In this document: one piece after another, positions 35,915-47,453 of the stretch
Layout of the letters: each line of letters opens with the position of its first letter
Numbering within the stretch: the first letter of the stretch is position 1
Assembly (NCBI GenBank): GCA_037179385.1
Contig: CM074179.1
Coordinates: forward strand, 2,294,001 to 2,358,000
Length of the DNA stretch: 64,000 bases
Reading direction: 5' to 3'
From: Holothuria scabra
Taxonomy: Eukaryota; Echinodermata; Holothuroidea; Aspidochirotida; Holothuriidae
Program-made: the position numbers and the translations under genes
The notes under the pieces: model-generated
Databases searched by the model: none
Told to the model about the DNA's origin: nothing
Seen by the model: the letters and a program-made list of their open reading frames with translations, nothing else

Positions 35915-36250
35915 AGGTAAGGAAGGGATTCTGCCAGAAACACCAAGGGGGGAGGGGGTAACTACAAAACCCCAAGTCAAAATCGATGCTTTCCTGGGCT
36001 AAAATTTTAAGTGGGTTCAGGCAGACATAGGCTTGCTTCAAGGCTCCAGTAACATGGAATATGAAGGATTTTAAAGGCCATTTATTTGTTCAAATGTTCC
36101 CAAAATTGTCCTCTTAAAAAAAGAAAAAAAAAAGGCCAGATATTGACAATTTTCTAGCTTTAATGGAAATGAAAGGAAGGATTTTGTACCACCTTCTTTT
36201 GAGAAGGAGGAAAAAATCCCCCCTTTCACCCTCTGCAGGAAACACTGCAG
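35915..36250 (-). repeat. Dispersed C-rich repeat E, copy 4
   Basis: The reverse order of the E words is seen on the plus strand: TTCTGCCAGAAACACCAAGG, a G-rich run, CCCCAAGTCAAAATCGATG, TTTAAAGGCCATTTATTTG, then GGAAATGAAAGGAAGGATTT and AAATCCCCCCTTTCACC. Confidence 0.65.
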
Positions 36251-36962
36251 GGATAACTGAAACTGTCTGGAATGAAGAACTGTTTATTATGTTATGAAAC
36301 AAGGTGGGACATGGGCCAAGAGACAAAGAAAATAATTTAAAGCCAAGGTTTCATTTGAAGGACTTTCCTAACAGCATAGTACATATTCTGACCATCACTT
36401 GTTCAACTGTCTGACCATATTTCCCAAGCTAAAAGTGGAATTGCAATACGGTATTATACTTAAGGAATTTCTAGGTACCTTAAAGGGTTTTGAAACATTG
36501 ATAAAATAGCACCATTTTGCATAGCACTACAATTTTATTCAAAAATGGGAAGGGAGACTTCCTTTCCCTTTTATACCTCCCCCAGACCACACAATTTAAA
36601 CAACCACCACTTCCAAAATATAATTTCTAATCACAAACTGCTAGCTGACAGCCTGCAACACTGACAACAAGCATTCATTGCATGTGCAAACTACTGTATG
36701 GCTCTCTTCTTGAAAGTCTGCCTATCTTTTCAATTAAATCATGACATGTGTCCTGGTTTACAAGCCTTACAAGGCTGGATTTTTTTCCATTTCACACTCT
36801 AGTGGATGCACCTGTCCGGTGGCTGGATTTAGAAAAAATTCATTTTGATGACAAAAATCATTGACTACCAAGAGAAATAAATTTGGATCATTCTTGCATT
36901 GAAAACTTGCAGGTTCATGTTACTGGTAGGACTTGAGCCGAAGTGTATTAGTCACATGCAGT
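36251..36962. other. Unassigned DNA
   Basis: No gene or repeat recognised. Confidence 0.5.
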
Positions 36963-37110
36963 GTGGGGCTGGGGGAGTTAAATAACTTGCATGAATGTGG
37001 TCAGCACGTCACAGTGGGGCTGGGGGAATTGAATAACCTGCATGAATGTGGTCAGCACATCACAGTGGGGCTGGGGGAATTGAATAACTTGTATGAATGT
37101 GGTCAGCACT
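36963..37110. repeat. 51-bp tandem repeat, three units
   Basis: Units starting GTGGGGCTGGGGGA lie at 36963, 37014 and 37065 and are over 90 percent alike by eye. Because 51 is divisible by three, one frame reads a 17-residue repeat (VGLGELNNLHECGQH plus two) three times, but it has no ATG or flanking domain. Confidence 0.95.
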
Positions 37111-38959
37111 TCTACTGTGTACTGGAATTTTTTCATTCAAAATTTACAGTATGGCAGCATCTCTCAGGATTTTATACTGACACCTTCTACTTCCAACATC
37201 ATTTTTGAAGCTAGATACTGTCATTATGGTCACAGCTGAGTGATTGCAAAAACGTTACAAATATTCACATATAATTATAGTCCTTTAAAATTCCAAATAG
37301 CAGTAACAAAGGATTGTGGAATGAATGACATTTTGGATAGTTATCCCCCAATCCTCTGTAACTTAGGGCTAGTTGAACAAAATGTTTGAAAATAGGCACA
37401 GGGCCTATATGCAGAGCAATTATTTCATACTGTAGCATAATCTACTATAGTATGACAAATCAGTTAGCTAGATGAGGTTTAACAACACGCCAACATGAAT
37501 GTATTACTGTACATAGCATCAGTGAGATAAAAAGGTAAGGTTTCAATCAATTTCAGTGCAAGTGCCATGCAGTACTTCACAGTGCAAATGATGTCTTCCA
37601 CAGAGGTTGCAAGGTCTTAGATTTACTTTTTTTTCTCTGTGGAGCTGGTGGCTCAATTAAACTTTTATCTTATTTACTAGAACTCTGTACCGCAGGGGAA
37701 GGAAGCAACAGTGCATTCACCAGTTTATGACCTCAGTAGGAAAAATTCCCAGAATGGATGACGAATACGTGGTACGTTACAAGAGCTCATGAGCTTCAAC
37801 AACTGAAATTTAATAAAAGATATGAAATTACCTAACACAAATCGAGGGAATCTGCTGTGAGTGTTAAAAGACCAACACATGTGGTACCAACAGAATTATT
37901 ATACTTCACACTACTTAAAGGGCCAAGGTCAATCACCGTAAACTTAAATTATTTTGAAATCAGTGAACCTAGTGAGGTGTGTAAAAATCTGTGCGGTGTA
38001 ATCCTCCAGATGATTGAAATGACGTAAAGACAAGTGAGGTACACAATTTTCTAGGTTTTTTTTTCCACTTTCAATCCAAGCAATTCTCTAGATAAAGTAT
38101 CTACAAGCTTTGAAATAGTACTGTATACTTTAGGTGCCATGTAAATTTTAACCACTATGTATGTTGAAGGTCCTTCGTCAACTTGGGTTATTTTGTACCC
38201 AAGAAATGTAGCCTGAAGAGGGTTTGATCTAGATCCTTTTAAAAAGTTTTTCAAAAGTAAAAAATTTACCTGTTATAGGGAGAATTACATAAATGGGCAA
38301 CATAGGCAGTTGGGCAAAAGAGATACATGAAGTAAGTAACATAAGTGACATTTTTGGTGACTTTAAGGCAAGTTTTAAGGGCCTTATGGATCAATCCCAT
38401 AAAGTTCATTTAGGGTTTTCAAATCAAAAAGAAGAAACTAACCAAACTAAGTTCCAAACCACCAACAACTAATTCCTAGTCCATGTTTCATTTATGGATA
38501 CTTTTAAAAATGGGATCTTTGAAAAGTCCCCTACAGATCAGAGGTTACGAAATGAACATGACAGCTCATGATTTTGGGAAGCATTAAGCACCAGATACAG
38601 TAGCAATTCTACAAATAGTTTACAGAACCTTTGTCAACAAAAAGAGCACCATAAACATCTACAATACTACTTCTTACACTCACAGACAAACACAAACACA
38701 CACCTCCCTAATATGACTTTTATAGGCTGCATATTGTCCTCTTCAAATCAAATCCCATTTAATCCATCTTTTATAGGACACATGTAACTGTAGAGCTTCC
38801 ATATTCAAACACTTTACAGTCAATATAGGTCTAACCTATGGAACTGAAAGCTACAGTGTACAGGGTTGAACAACTGTCACACAACCTGTCTCAAGCCTTC
38901 TTATCATCTATGCAAGATCGAATGCATTTTGTCTTTTACAATTTACTCTACTAATGTCA
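37111..38959. other. Unassigned DNA
   Basis: No gene recognised. A TTAA then AGGGCCAAGGTCAATCACC at 37915 resembles a TTAA-element start, but no matching right end was found. Confidence 0.45.
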
Positions 38960-39125
38960 AGGAGGAATGGAGGGGGTGGGACATTTGTAACACCCCTTTT
39001 TCCAAAAGAATAGGGGAAACTTTCCATTCCAGAAGGAGGAGAGTAAAGCCCCTCCCCTTTTCATTTCCATAAAAAAAATTCCCATATCAAAAAATAAGTC
39101 ACGCATTTTTTGACTTGGGGTTTGG
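38960..39125 (+). repeat. Dispersed C-rich repeat E, copy 5
   Basis: CCATTCCAGAAGGAGGAGAG, CCCCTTTTCATTTCCATAAA and TTTTTGACTTGGGGTTTGG are present in E order with a deletion in the middle. Confidence 0.55.
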
Positions 39126-39258
39126 CAGTATAATCACCACTAAAAGGTGAAACATAAAAACAAAATTTCATTTGATGAGAAAGGGTTCACTTGACCACTT
39201 CCTCTAAGACAACTTAGAGCAATAGTTGGTAACTGCCAACACTGGGGGTCCATGCCAT

Positions 39259-39559
39259 TTAAAAGAACCAGTCCTCTCACCCCAAACTACAACTGTTGTA
39301 GGGGTTCACCAAAATCCTCAATTGACTCAGCTTATTGATTGACAGCTACTTCAAACAATGCAGAGTACCAAAGTTTAAATGCACATCATCAACTGTACCG
39401 AGAGTGTTTTAATTATATGTAGCTTTTCTATGCTCACCCTGAAGCAATAAGCTGAGATTGTGTCTAGAAGAGGATTTATTTCAGCCAATTGTGGGAGGGG
39501 CTTCAGTAAGAAGGTTAGGAGAATTTGTATTGTTTGGTGTGAGAGAATTGGACATTTAA
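39259..39559 (-). mobile_element. TTAA MITE family A, copy 7
   Basis: TTAA edges on both sides. On the plus strand it starts AAGAACCAGTCCTCTCACCC and ends GGTGTGAGAGAATTGGACA. Length is 301 bp, reversed relative to copy 2. Confidence 0.9.
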
Positions 39560-40444
39560 TCCCCCATGGCTTGAAAAATTTTTTGATGTCTTGTCTTGCC
39601 CTCTCAGATTCTCCATCTCCTGAAATTAAGTCATTTTTGGTTAATACCCAAAGCTTGATTGTTGCCGAAATAAAGGAAATAAAAGATCATTGTACTTTAT
39701 TATTTAATACTTCTGAACATTGCTCTCTAAAACATTAGCACAACAGGAGCATGTACAGGATGTGTACAGCAGGATCATAGGTATAGTGTTATCAGTTACT
39801 CTACTACACATGCCCGGATGGGCTAGTGCTGTGCAATTTCAATTTTTCTTGTTAGACAGAATGCCCACAGAAACACTACAAGCCAGCTATCTTTCAAAAC
39901 AACAAGTCTAGTTTTCAGTAACTTCTCTCTCTCTATTAGACTGTGTTCTCATTTGAATAAGACAGTGGATCATGGTTTCATATGATTGTATCAAGCAAGC
40001 TTAAACTTGATCCAGAGCCACTTCTACATCTGACACTGACACAGTTTACTTCCATCATTTGCAGTTTAGCACATAACAACTTATTAAGTTCAGTAATTAC
40101 ACATAAATCAAGTTTATTTTAGGCATTCAATTATGATAGAAAAGGAGGAGAAACCTAAGTATGAAACTTAAAGATTGTTTTCCTTAACATAATGAATTTA
40201 AGGGAGGTAAATGATCAACACATTTAACAAAATTAGGGGTATACTCAGGTTGCTGAAGGAGATGCACAAAGAAGAGAAAGAAGAAGAAAAGGAAAACAAA
40301 AGGACGTTCACGAACATGACAGATACATGAATAAAAAACAATGCCAAAATGTGAAAAGGTCAGAAGTCAATACATCTTTTTGTGAGTCACTGAATCGGTC
40401 TGTCATTAGACCTACTATACTATACTATAATATATCAGAGATAG
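39560..40444. other. Unassigned DNA
   Basis: No gene recognised. A short TATAC repeat lies at about 40414-40430. Confidence 0.5.
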
Positions 40445-40740
40445 TTAGATAGAGTTTTACCGCCCAGTTTCCTACTGACTGGTTCAAGTCGAGCCGAACA
40501 CAGCCTTCTTTCCAGTTGTGGCTAACTGGCTTGTTTCCCTACTCCCCTGCTTATGATGATGAGCACCAAGCAAAATGGCAGCAGTTCTGTTTTTAAAGTC
40601 TTCAGTATGACCTGGCTGGGACTCAAACTCCCAACCTCCAGACATCAGAGAACCAAGGCCACTTGTGTTCACATTGAAAACTTTGATCCAGAGCAGTGGG
40701 TCTGATCTAGTCCACAGGTCCATGACATCACTGAATATTG
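40445..40740 (-). mobile_element. SINE with GGAAACTGG tail
   Basis: On the minus strand a B-box-like GGGAGTTTGAGTCCCAGC is followed by GGTCATACTGAAGACTTTAA, the block seen at 6.6 and 15.4 kb, then a body and the tail AGTAGGAAACTGGGCGGTAA with CTCTATCTAACTATC. The A box region is weak. The tail recurs at 9.75 and 50.1 kb. Confidence 0.65.
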
Positions 40741-43138
40741 ATTGAGAATGATAATTGTATTTGTGCTTCCGATGAAGTGTGATGAACTATGGTAGATCGA
40801 GATTTACCATCCTTTTTCAAAAGGGCACACAACCTAAAAATCTGACTTAATGATAAATCGCACACGTACCACACCAACAGAAATAAATGTAAAACTCAAT
40901 TTTTCAAAGAAACCATCTTAATGAAGCTTCCAAAATTTGTGTACAATCATGTACTGTAGAATCATGCATGATATTGCTGTGTAACCTCTATGGTTTCATA
41001 ATGTACAGTATTCAAAACCAGGCTCATCCTTTAAAAACTGCCCCAGCAAATAGTTTTCATTGCTGTGGGAATGGCATACACAGAAAGTCAATTGTGAAAC
41101 TTAAAACATAGTAAATGCCTCAAAGTTTGATCAAAAGACAAAATCAAATAAAGGAGGCGACAAAATATGTTTGCTTCAAATTTTATGATCACTCAACAGA
41201 CCCATTAGTCAAGTTAATTATTTATATGGAGTTTTGCTGGTTATTTAAATTTAAATATCATAATTTACAAAATGCCCATTAAGATATTGCCAGCTAGTAG
41301 AGCACATCTCAGTGTGCACAGCGTACATTATTCAGCACTGCCTTACTGCTTTCACACTTTGTAACTGGGTCCATACTTGGAAAAATGGACTCATTGCTAT
41401 GACAACACATATTCTGTGGCAAAAACAGACATAAATGATTTAAAGTTGGCCATAATTTACACATTTGAAACAGTACACTATCTTTCCATTTTCTTTATAG
41501 TGTGGCGAACCTTGCAAACAATAGATTTATTTTAATTTAGACATTTCCCTTAAAAGAGAACACAATTGTCATTTTTGAAAAAAAAAAAGTTAAACATATC
41601 CCTAACAAAATTCCCATACTGTTTTTGCTTTTTAAAATGTAAAAAAAGACTGAAACCCATCATTTGGTTTCACCAAGGCCTATGGTTGATACCACCCCCC
41701 TTCCTGGGCGCTTAACCCCTTTGTTAGCAATATGGTGGCAACCCTGCCATATAATTTACCAAACCAGTCAGGAACTGAAGGCAATACTAAACGCCGATGA
41801 AAAATCTCAGCATTGATAATGGCCTTTACAAGAGGATTACTTCCTGTGAGGGTCATTTAAGGTGAGAATAGTTTACAACACACCTAATTGATTGACACTT
41901 TACAGCTGTTACAACCTGTATGTGTCACCTTAATAAATCAATATAATTCCAAACAGAAAAATTAAAAACAACTCAGGATTACACCAAGCCTAACTAAGTA
42001 CAGTGCTGTGTGATATGTGTACAAGAACACCCCAAAGTAATACTTAACATTTAATTCATCAAACAAATTTACATTGTAATGTCACGGATTGTCTTTAGAA
42101 AAGGAAAAATTGTAAGTAAGAAAGGATAAAATTTTAAGTAATTTTTACAAAGAAGCAGAAATAGTTGAGTCCTCTGGAGGCTTTGAGTCACGAGTTTTGC
42201 AATTTTCAACTTTCAAGGACTCAAGTCCCTGTACTCTCTCAAAGGAGAGTATAAATGGCCAAGTCATTCAAATTCTGAAATCATGAGTACCACTGTGGAC
42301 TAGACTACATCACTACTTGGAAACAGGACTGTTTTATTTAGCATTTGGCTAAATTTACCAATTAAAAAATTTGCAGTGCTCTCTAAAGGCAAATTGCTGG
42401 TGGTATGTTGACAAACTTGTGTTGTGGGGTCATCTATTGGAAAGCAAGTCTGGTCTGCATTTCGTACACTCAAACATGAAGATCTTTGGCATCTGCACAG
42501 ACTGGAGCTTCTTGCCAATGAATGGTTAATGCATTTTACGCATGTATAGATACTTATATCACTTGTGGATTGGCACTGACTAATTCTAACATGAGTCTGT
42601 ATGAGCATTCTCGTGTATGGTGACTGCATGCATCATGTACATAAACTGTGCGTATATACACATGCCTACAGCTGATTGCTATTGCATTTAATGTGTACAG
42701 AAAAAAAATCCCAATGCATGATCACAGAAACCAATTGGCCTATTTTTTCGGCTTGGGCTTTACACCAAATGCACCTTAGTCATGAGCAAGGGGGCCAGTA
42801 CATGTAGGAACCTAGCCAACCAAATTCAGCAAACATTACAAATTTATATCAAAATGACACTACATTCTTTGTTCAAAGTAAAACAAGGCCAATACCACAC
42901 TATGACTCATATTATTTTTATTTCGCACAAACTCAAAGAATATTCTTCTGCTAGGCCATGTCATCTCATTAAGAAACAATACAAATTGGAAGGCCTAATA
43001 ATCTCTGCAACTGTAATAAATTATGCCAAAGCCATCATTGCATCATTTTACTGTTCAGTGTCAAAGGTTTTGATTACAAAAACTTGCTACTAGGCCAACA
43101 TTAACACAGGCCTAGGCTTAACTTAGTACCAAGTATGC
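40741..43138. other. Unassigned DNA
   Basis: No gene recognised. The 109-codon minus frame at 42300-42629 has no known motif. Confidence 0.45.
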
Positions 43139-43141
43139 TTA

Positions 43142-44117
43142 CCAGTCAAAACATCCCCAGACCAAAATGTCCATGTACCAAAACATCCCGCCTTTGGTCA
43201 AAACGTCCCCAGGTAAAAATTTCCCGGCATCAAATTTCAAAATGTTCCCTTGTAAATTGCAAAATGAACTTGCTTAGTTTAGTTGAAATGACTCAAACTT
43301 TTTGTTAATTCGGTAAAAACTTGAATGTATATTATGTATTGTGAAATGTTCATACATCGAAAACAAAGGTTGCTTAGGCATACATGTTGTGCGTAATTGA
43401 TTTAAGTAAATCCTATTATGTGTCGTTCTACCTCTAAGAGAATGGAAATCTTCTCAAAAGGTATGTCAATTATCAAACCTACTATATTATCCCTACACCG
43501 TACATGTAATCATCCAATAACAATAGCCTCATCTCAATTCTCGGTTTCTAAACACAGATCAATCACAATATAATTCATCTAACTTCTGAGCAGCCATCAC
43601 ACTTGAATACTATTCTTAAAGGTCCAGTTCTCTCACCCCAAACAGTACCAATTCTCCTTACCTTCTTACTGAAGCCTCTCCCACAATTGTCTTAAATTCA
43701 TCCTCATCCAGACACAATTTCAGTCTACTGCTTCAGGTGAGAAAAAAAAAACACCCAATTTATCAAAACACTCTCAGTACAGTTCATGCTGTGTAATATA
43801 AGCTTTGGCACTCTGCCTTGTTTGAATTTGCTGTCAATCAAAGAGGTGAGCCATTTGAGAATTTAGGTACCTGGGTACCAAAATTGTAGTTTGGGGTGAG
43901 AGGTTTGGCCCTTAAATTAAATCCATCCTTCCACTTAAATTCCTTTTCTTAATTTATTTCTCACCTTTGAGTCTTTCATTAAAAACTTGCAGTTCATTGG
44001 GCATTTTTGGCATTCTTGATGCAGGGACATTTTTGTATAACGTTTATAATATCATGGGGACGTTTTGGTAAAAAGCACAGACAATTTGGTAGCAAAATTA
44101 CGGGACGTTTCGACCGG
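43142..44117. mobile_element. Transposon with CAAAACGTCCC termini
   Basis: The left end CCAGTCAAAACATCCC (43142-43157) and the right end, inverted, CCGGTCGAAACGTCCC differ at three of 16 positions. Both ends carry further CAAAAYGTCC copies: ACCAAAATGTCC, GTCAAAACGTCCCC on the left and GGGGACGTTTTGG on the right. There is no transposase frame. A family A MITE is nested inside. Confidence 0.7.
43616..43915 (+). mobile_element. TTAA MITE family A, copy 8
   Basis: TTAA then AGGTCCAGTTCTCTCACCCC on the left and GGGGTGAGAGGTTTGGCCC then TTAA on the right, 300 bp. It is nested in the CAAAACGTCCC element and so is younger than it. Confidence 0.92.
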
Positions 44118-45171
44118 ATACCCCAACAATACCTTGGCCTAGGCTAATTAAGAAAAAAAAAATGTAGCCTATGGCCTAGCCTAGGTCTGTGCCCTGGGCT
44201 AAGTTTGATTTCAAATTAACACTGATTGCTCATGATCGCAGACCAAAAAATACTGTACATGCCAATCATCACATCTACCACACAAATCACGAAAACAACC
44301 TCTCAGCTAACATCTTGGATTAGATACCCGCACATGTCCCATACTCCCATGGTTCGGTATGATCAAATAAGTTTGGAATTCGGTAAACACAATACACATT
44401 GTTAATCTCAGTCAATGGTGTTACGTGATGCGGGTAGTTTAGTTACAAACATTGCAGGTACGGGTATCGCAAGCCTTTGCTAAACTCACTGTGAAGAAAG
44501 TGACATTACAGCCTGACACTTACCGAACGGTAGCAATTTCTATTCGAAAATCACTGGGAAATAACTCGTTTTCACGAACTAGTTGAAGGCTGAAGAGAAC
44601 CTGTTTAGTTATCCAATCGCTCGTCCAAATGATCCTAAATGATTTGGTTCCGAATGGGAAAATCCGATGAAATCCTCCGTAGTATAAGACGGTCAGCTCC
44701 GACTACTGTAGCCTACTACACACATCACACAACTGCTCGTTGGACCATTGCATGCATCGCGCATCCATGTGTCAAGTATATCTAGTACAGTGTGTAGTGT
44801 ATGTGCAAGAAAGAGAGGGCGGCAACCCACTTGTATTTAGGTAACGGTAATATTTATCAATATTCAGTCGATAATCTAAACAATAAAAAACTCTTCCGTT
44901 CAACGTAACTTGACCTCGCGAACAAACATTATTAACCGCTATGTTGAGAATGATTCATTTCTTTTTGAAAATTGAATTGCATAAATGCCATACCCCCTCA
45001 AAAGAAGAATTACTTTGGGTGGATTGTGGGAAAATTGCTCAGCGGAGTATTCGAATGAGTCATCAGACAAGGGGGAATCCCTACGGAAGTATTGGGAGGA
45101 CTACCCATGTACGAAGAAGCTACTAGGTTGGGTTAGACCAAGTTTTACGGCCCAGATCCTAACCAAGTGGG
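44118..45171. other. Unassigned DNA, locally CpG-richer
   Basis: Between about 44440 and 44960 CpG is more frequent than in the flanks, with a GTTATCCAATCGC word. The frames at 44941-45221 have no domain I recognise. A first exon or promoter is possible but unsupported. Confidence 0.35.
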
Positions 45172-45529
45172 TTAAAGGGTATATATTGCGTTTGTTTTGC
45201 AAGAAAAGTTCATCCTTTTAAAACTAATATTTATTGACACAGGTTGATAGATTATCAAAATTAAGGCTGTACGGTAGCCTTCTTTTCAAGAAATAAGTGT
45301 CCCACAGATAGAAATTCAGTTGTTTGTTGCTCAAGAATAATTTGTTCACACAATCTTTCAATATTTCAAATGATGCAACGTCCAGGGCTCTTCTTGCACA
45401 TTGTATTTTGAAAAGATGTAGCTATTTCTGGGGTTTTAATTATGATTAAGACTGAATTGTAAGATAGTGTCTGAGCCATTTTCTTTCTACTCTTTGTTAG
45501 GACATTTTAAACACAACATTTCCCTTTAA
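45172..45529 (-). mobile_element. TTAA MITE family D, copy 2
   Basis: TTAA then AGGGTATATATTGCGTTT on the left and AAACACAACATTTCCCT then TTAA on the right. It is reversed relative to the 16.8 kb copy, lacks its 66-bp duplication, and is 358 bp long. Confidence 0.9.
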
Positions 45530-45675
45530 ATCGAGCCGGCTTCGACCGTTTTCCAATTTTGGCCCACTGGCTTAAACATGGCATGCAAGGTTAATTTGTA
45601 AACATAACATAACATAACAGGTTAAAGGGCAAAGGAGGGCTGTAAAGGCCCCATAAGATGCCCTGTAATCCCCAA

Positions 45676-45710
45676 CCCCCCCCCCCAAAAAAAAAAAAAA
45701 AAAAAAAAAA
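45676..45710. repeat. C11-A24 homopolymer tract
   Basis: Eleven C followed by 24 A, lying inside the LINE 3' UTR. It reads T24-G11 on the LINE sense strand. Confidence 0.9.
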
Positions 45711-45747
45711 CAAGGCAAACCACCAACACCTAAAGAGCCCAGAAAGA

Positions 45748-47185
45748 TTAGATTCTACCACAGTCATGGAAAAACTTGTCAATATTAACCTTAAAACGGT
45801 GCACTGATGTGGAGTTAACAACCCACTCAGGCAGGCTATTCCACTCACTAACAACTCTATGAGAGAAACTGAACTTCCTAATGTCAAGTCTAGCAAAAGA
45901 CTTTTCAAGCTTTTTGCAATGGCCTTTAACCCGAGGATTACTCTGGACCTTTAAATAACTGCAAGCTAACAAAGGATTCCTTTCAGATAGAAATTTGTAT
46001 ACCTGGAGCATGTCCTCCCTAATCCTTCTCAGCTCCAAAGTGGTAAGCCCAAGCAGCTTAAGCCTTTGGGAATAAGGTAGATTTTTAACCTCAGGTATGA
46101 GTCGGGTAGCTCTCTTCTGAACTTGCTCCAAAAGCAATTTGTCCTTTTCAAAGAAGGGACTCCAGGCCTGTGCAGCATAGTCGAGATGGGGTCGAACCAG
46201 CTGCTTAAACAAATTTAGCACAATTTCTTTACTAAAACTCTTAAAATTCCTCCTGATCAACCCAAGCACCTTATTTGCCCTTGCACGGCAGTAGCTGCAC
46301 ACTGCCTAGATGACTTTAAATCTCCTGTAATAACTACACCAAGGTCTTTCTCAGAAGTCACTTTGTTCAAATTAGTACCATTTATAGTATAATCATGGTG
46401 GGGATTCTTAGAACCAAAGTGGAGGACTTTGCACTTATCAGCATTAAAAGACATTTGCCAAGTCTGAGACCATGAAAATAACCTATCCAGATCTTTCTGA
46501 AGCAATAAAGAATCATCCTTTCCTCCAACCTTCCTATAGAGCTTTGTATCATCAGCAAACTTACTTATACTGGAAGTGATAGAGCTATCAATATCATTTA
46601 TGAAAATTAAGAAAATAAGTGGGCCAAGAACAGAACCTTGTGGTACACCACTTGAGACTTCTTTCCAGGAAGAAAAATTTCCATTGACAACAACTCTCTG
46701 AGACCTACCATTGAGCCACGAATTGATCCACTGAGCGCACTTGCCTATGATGCCTAACCTATGCAATTTTACCATGAGTCTACCTAGAGGTACTTTGTTA
46801 AAAGCTTTTTGGAAGTCAAGATAAATGACGTCCACACTGGAACCTGAATCGAGAGACAAAGAAACATCCTCAAGAAAGCTTAGCAAATTTGTAACACAAG
46901 ATCTACTGGGTAGGAAACCATGCTGAGTTAGATTGAGTAACCCATTATCTAAGAGATGCTTTAGCAAACAGTCCTTGATTAAGGATTCCATAATTTTGCA
47001 CACAACACTAGTTAAACTGACTGGCCTGTAATTACAAGGTGAACTCCGATCCCTCTTTTTAAAGATTGGAGTGACATTAGCAACCCGCCAGTCAGTAGGA
47101 ACAAAATTTGAGTCAAACATTTCTGAAAAATAATTGATAGTGGAACTGATAATACAAGGCAGTAGTACTTCACCTGTATTCACCT
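45748..47185 (-). pseudogene. LINE reverse transcriptase, frameshifted
   Basis: The protein would copy LINE RNA into the genome by target-primed reverse transcription. The first frame (46257-47183) shows NYRPVSLTSVVCKIMESLI, motif A with VIYLDFQKAFNKV, motif B with GVPQGSVLGPLIFLIFIND and the catalytic FADDTKLY of motif C, so the visible active-site aspartates are present. Near 46285 a single-base change shifts the reading into the second frame (45748-46302). That frame carries the usual C-terminal region: ANKVLGLIRRNF, LVRPHLDYAAQAWSPFFEKD, RATRLIPEVKNLPYSQRLK and SEWNSLPEWVV, ending at FFHDCGRI. The apparent start is GTG directly after an in-frame TAG, so the true N-terminus is lost. Not functional as it stands. 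Confidence 0.9.
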
Positions 47186-47453
47186 GTGTGCCACCTGACT
47201 AGCATGTGGCTAATGGGGAAGGGAGTCAGAGACTCATGTAATCCCAATACCAGTTCCACTTCTTTCCACAAAGGGTCAGCAACGCTTGGAATAAGTTACC
47301 ACCTGAAGTTTTCATTTGCAACTCTATCAACATGTTCAAGTCCTCCCTCACTAAAGATCGCTTGAGGCATCTAATGGGGGATTACATGAGTCTGTGACTC
47401 CCTTCCCCGTCAGCCACCTGCTTAGTCAGGTGGTACACAGGTGAATACAGGTT
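47171..47453. repeat. About 73-bp inverted repeat around a LINE tail
   Basis: The left arm (47171-47245) is the reverse complement of the right arm (about 47381-47453), which reads ATTACATGAGTCTGTGACTC, CCTTCCCC, TCAGGTGGTACACAGGTG and AATACAGG, with a handful of mismatches. The loop of about 135 bp holds the C-terminal end of a second LINE. The left arm abuts the truncated 5' edge of the minus-strand LINE. Confidence 0.8.
47251..47397 (+). pseudogene. C-terminal fragment of a second LINE reverse transcriptase
   Basis: Forty-eight sense codons on the plus strand read QFHFFPQRVSNAWNKLPPEV and later INMFKSSLTKDRLRHLMGDY, ending MSL and TGA. The pattern of aromatic-rich start, R-V-x-N-x-W-N-x-L-P, then F-K-x-x-L is the closing segment of CR1/Jockey-type RT proteins. 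It differs from the end of the minus-strand LINE (SEWNSLPEWVV), so it is a different family. Only this tail survives here. It is too short to be a gene and has no start. Confidence 0.75.

Larger units (their letters stand above)
45600..47185 (-). mobile_element. 5'-truncated CR1/L2-like LINE
   Basis: A non-LTR retrotransposon on the minus strand. It retains the reverse transcriptase and C-terminal region, then a 3' UTR of about 150 bp with a long T run, ending CCTTTAACCTGTTATGTTAT in a TGTTA-type microsatellite (45599-45619). The endonuclease and N-terminal parts are missing, as expected for a 5'-truncated insertion. The last 50 bp are shared with the SINE at 53.0 kb. The clade is judged from RT style only. 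Confidence 0.85.

Noticed and set aside
37915..38370. Possible further TTAA element starting AGGGCCAAGGTCAATCACC
   Set aside because: No matching inverted right end was found.
45591..45908. 105-codon minus-strand frame with a run of F and G residues
   Set aside because: Created by the T24-G11 tract in the LINE 3' UTR and overlaps the RT C-terminal frame.
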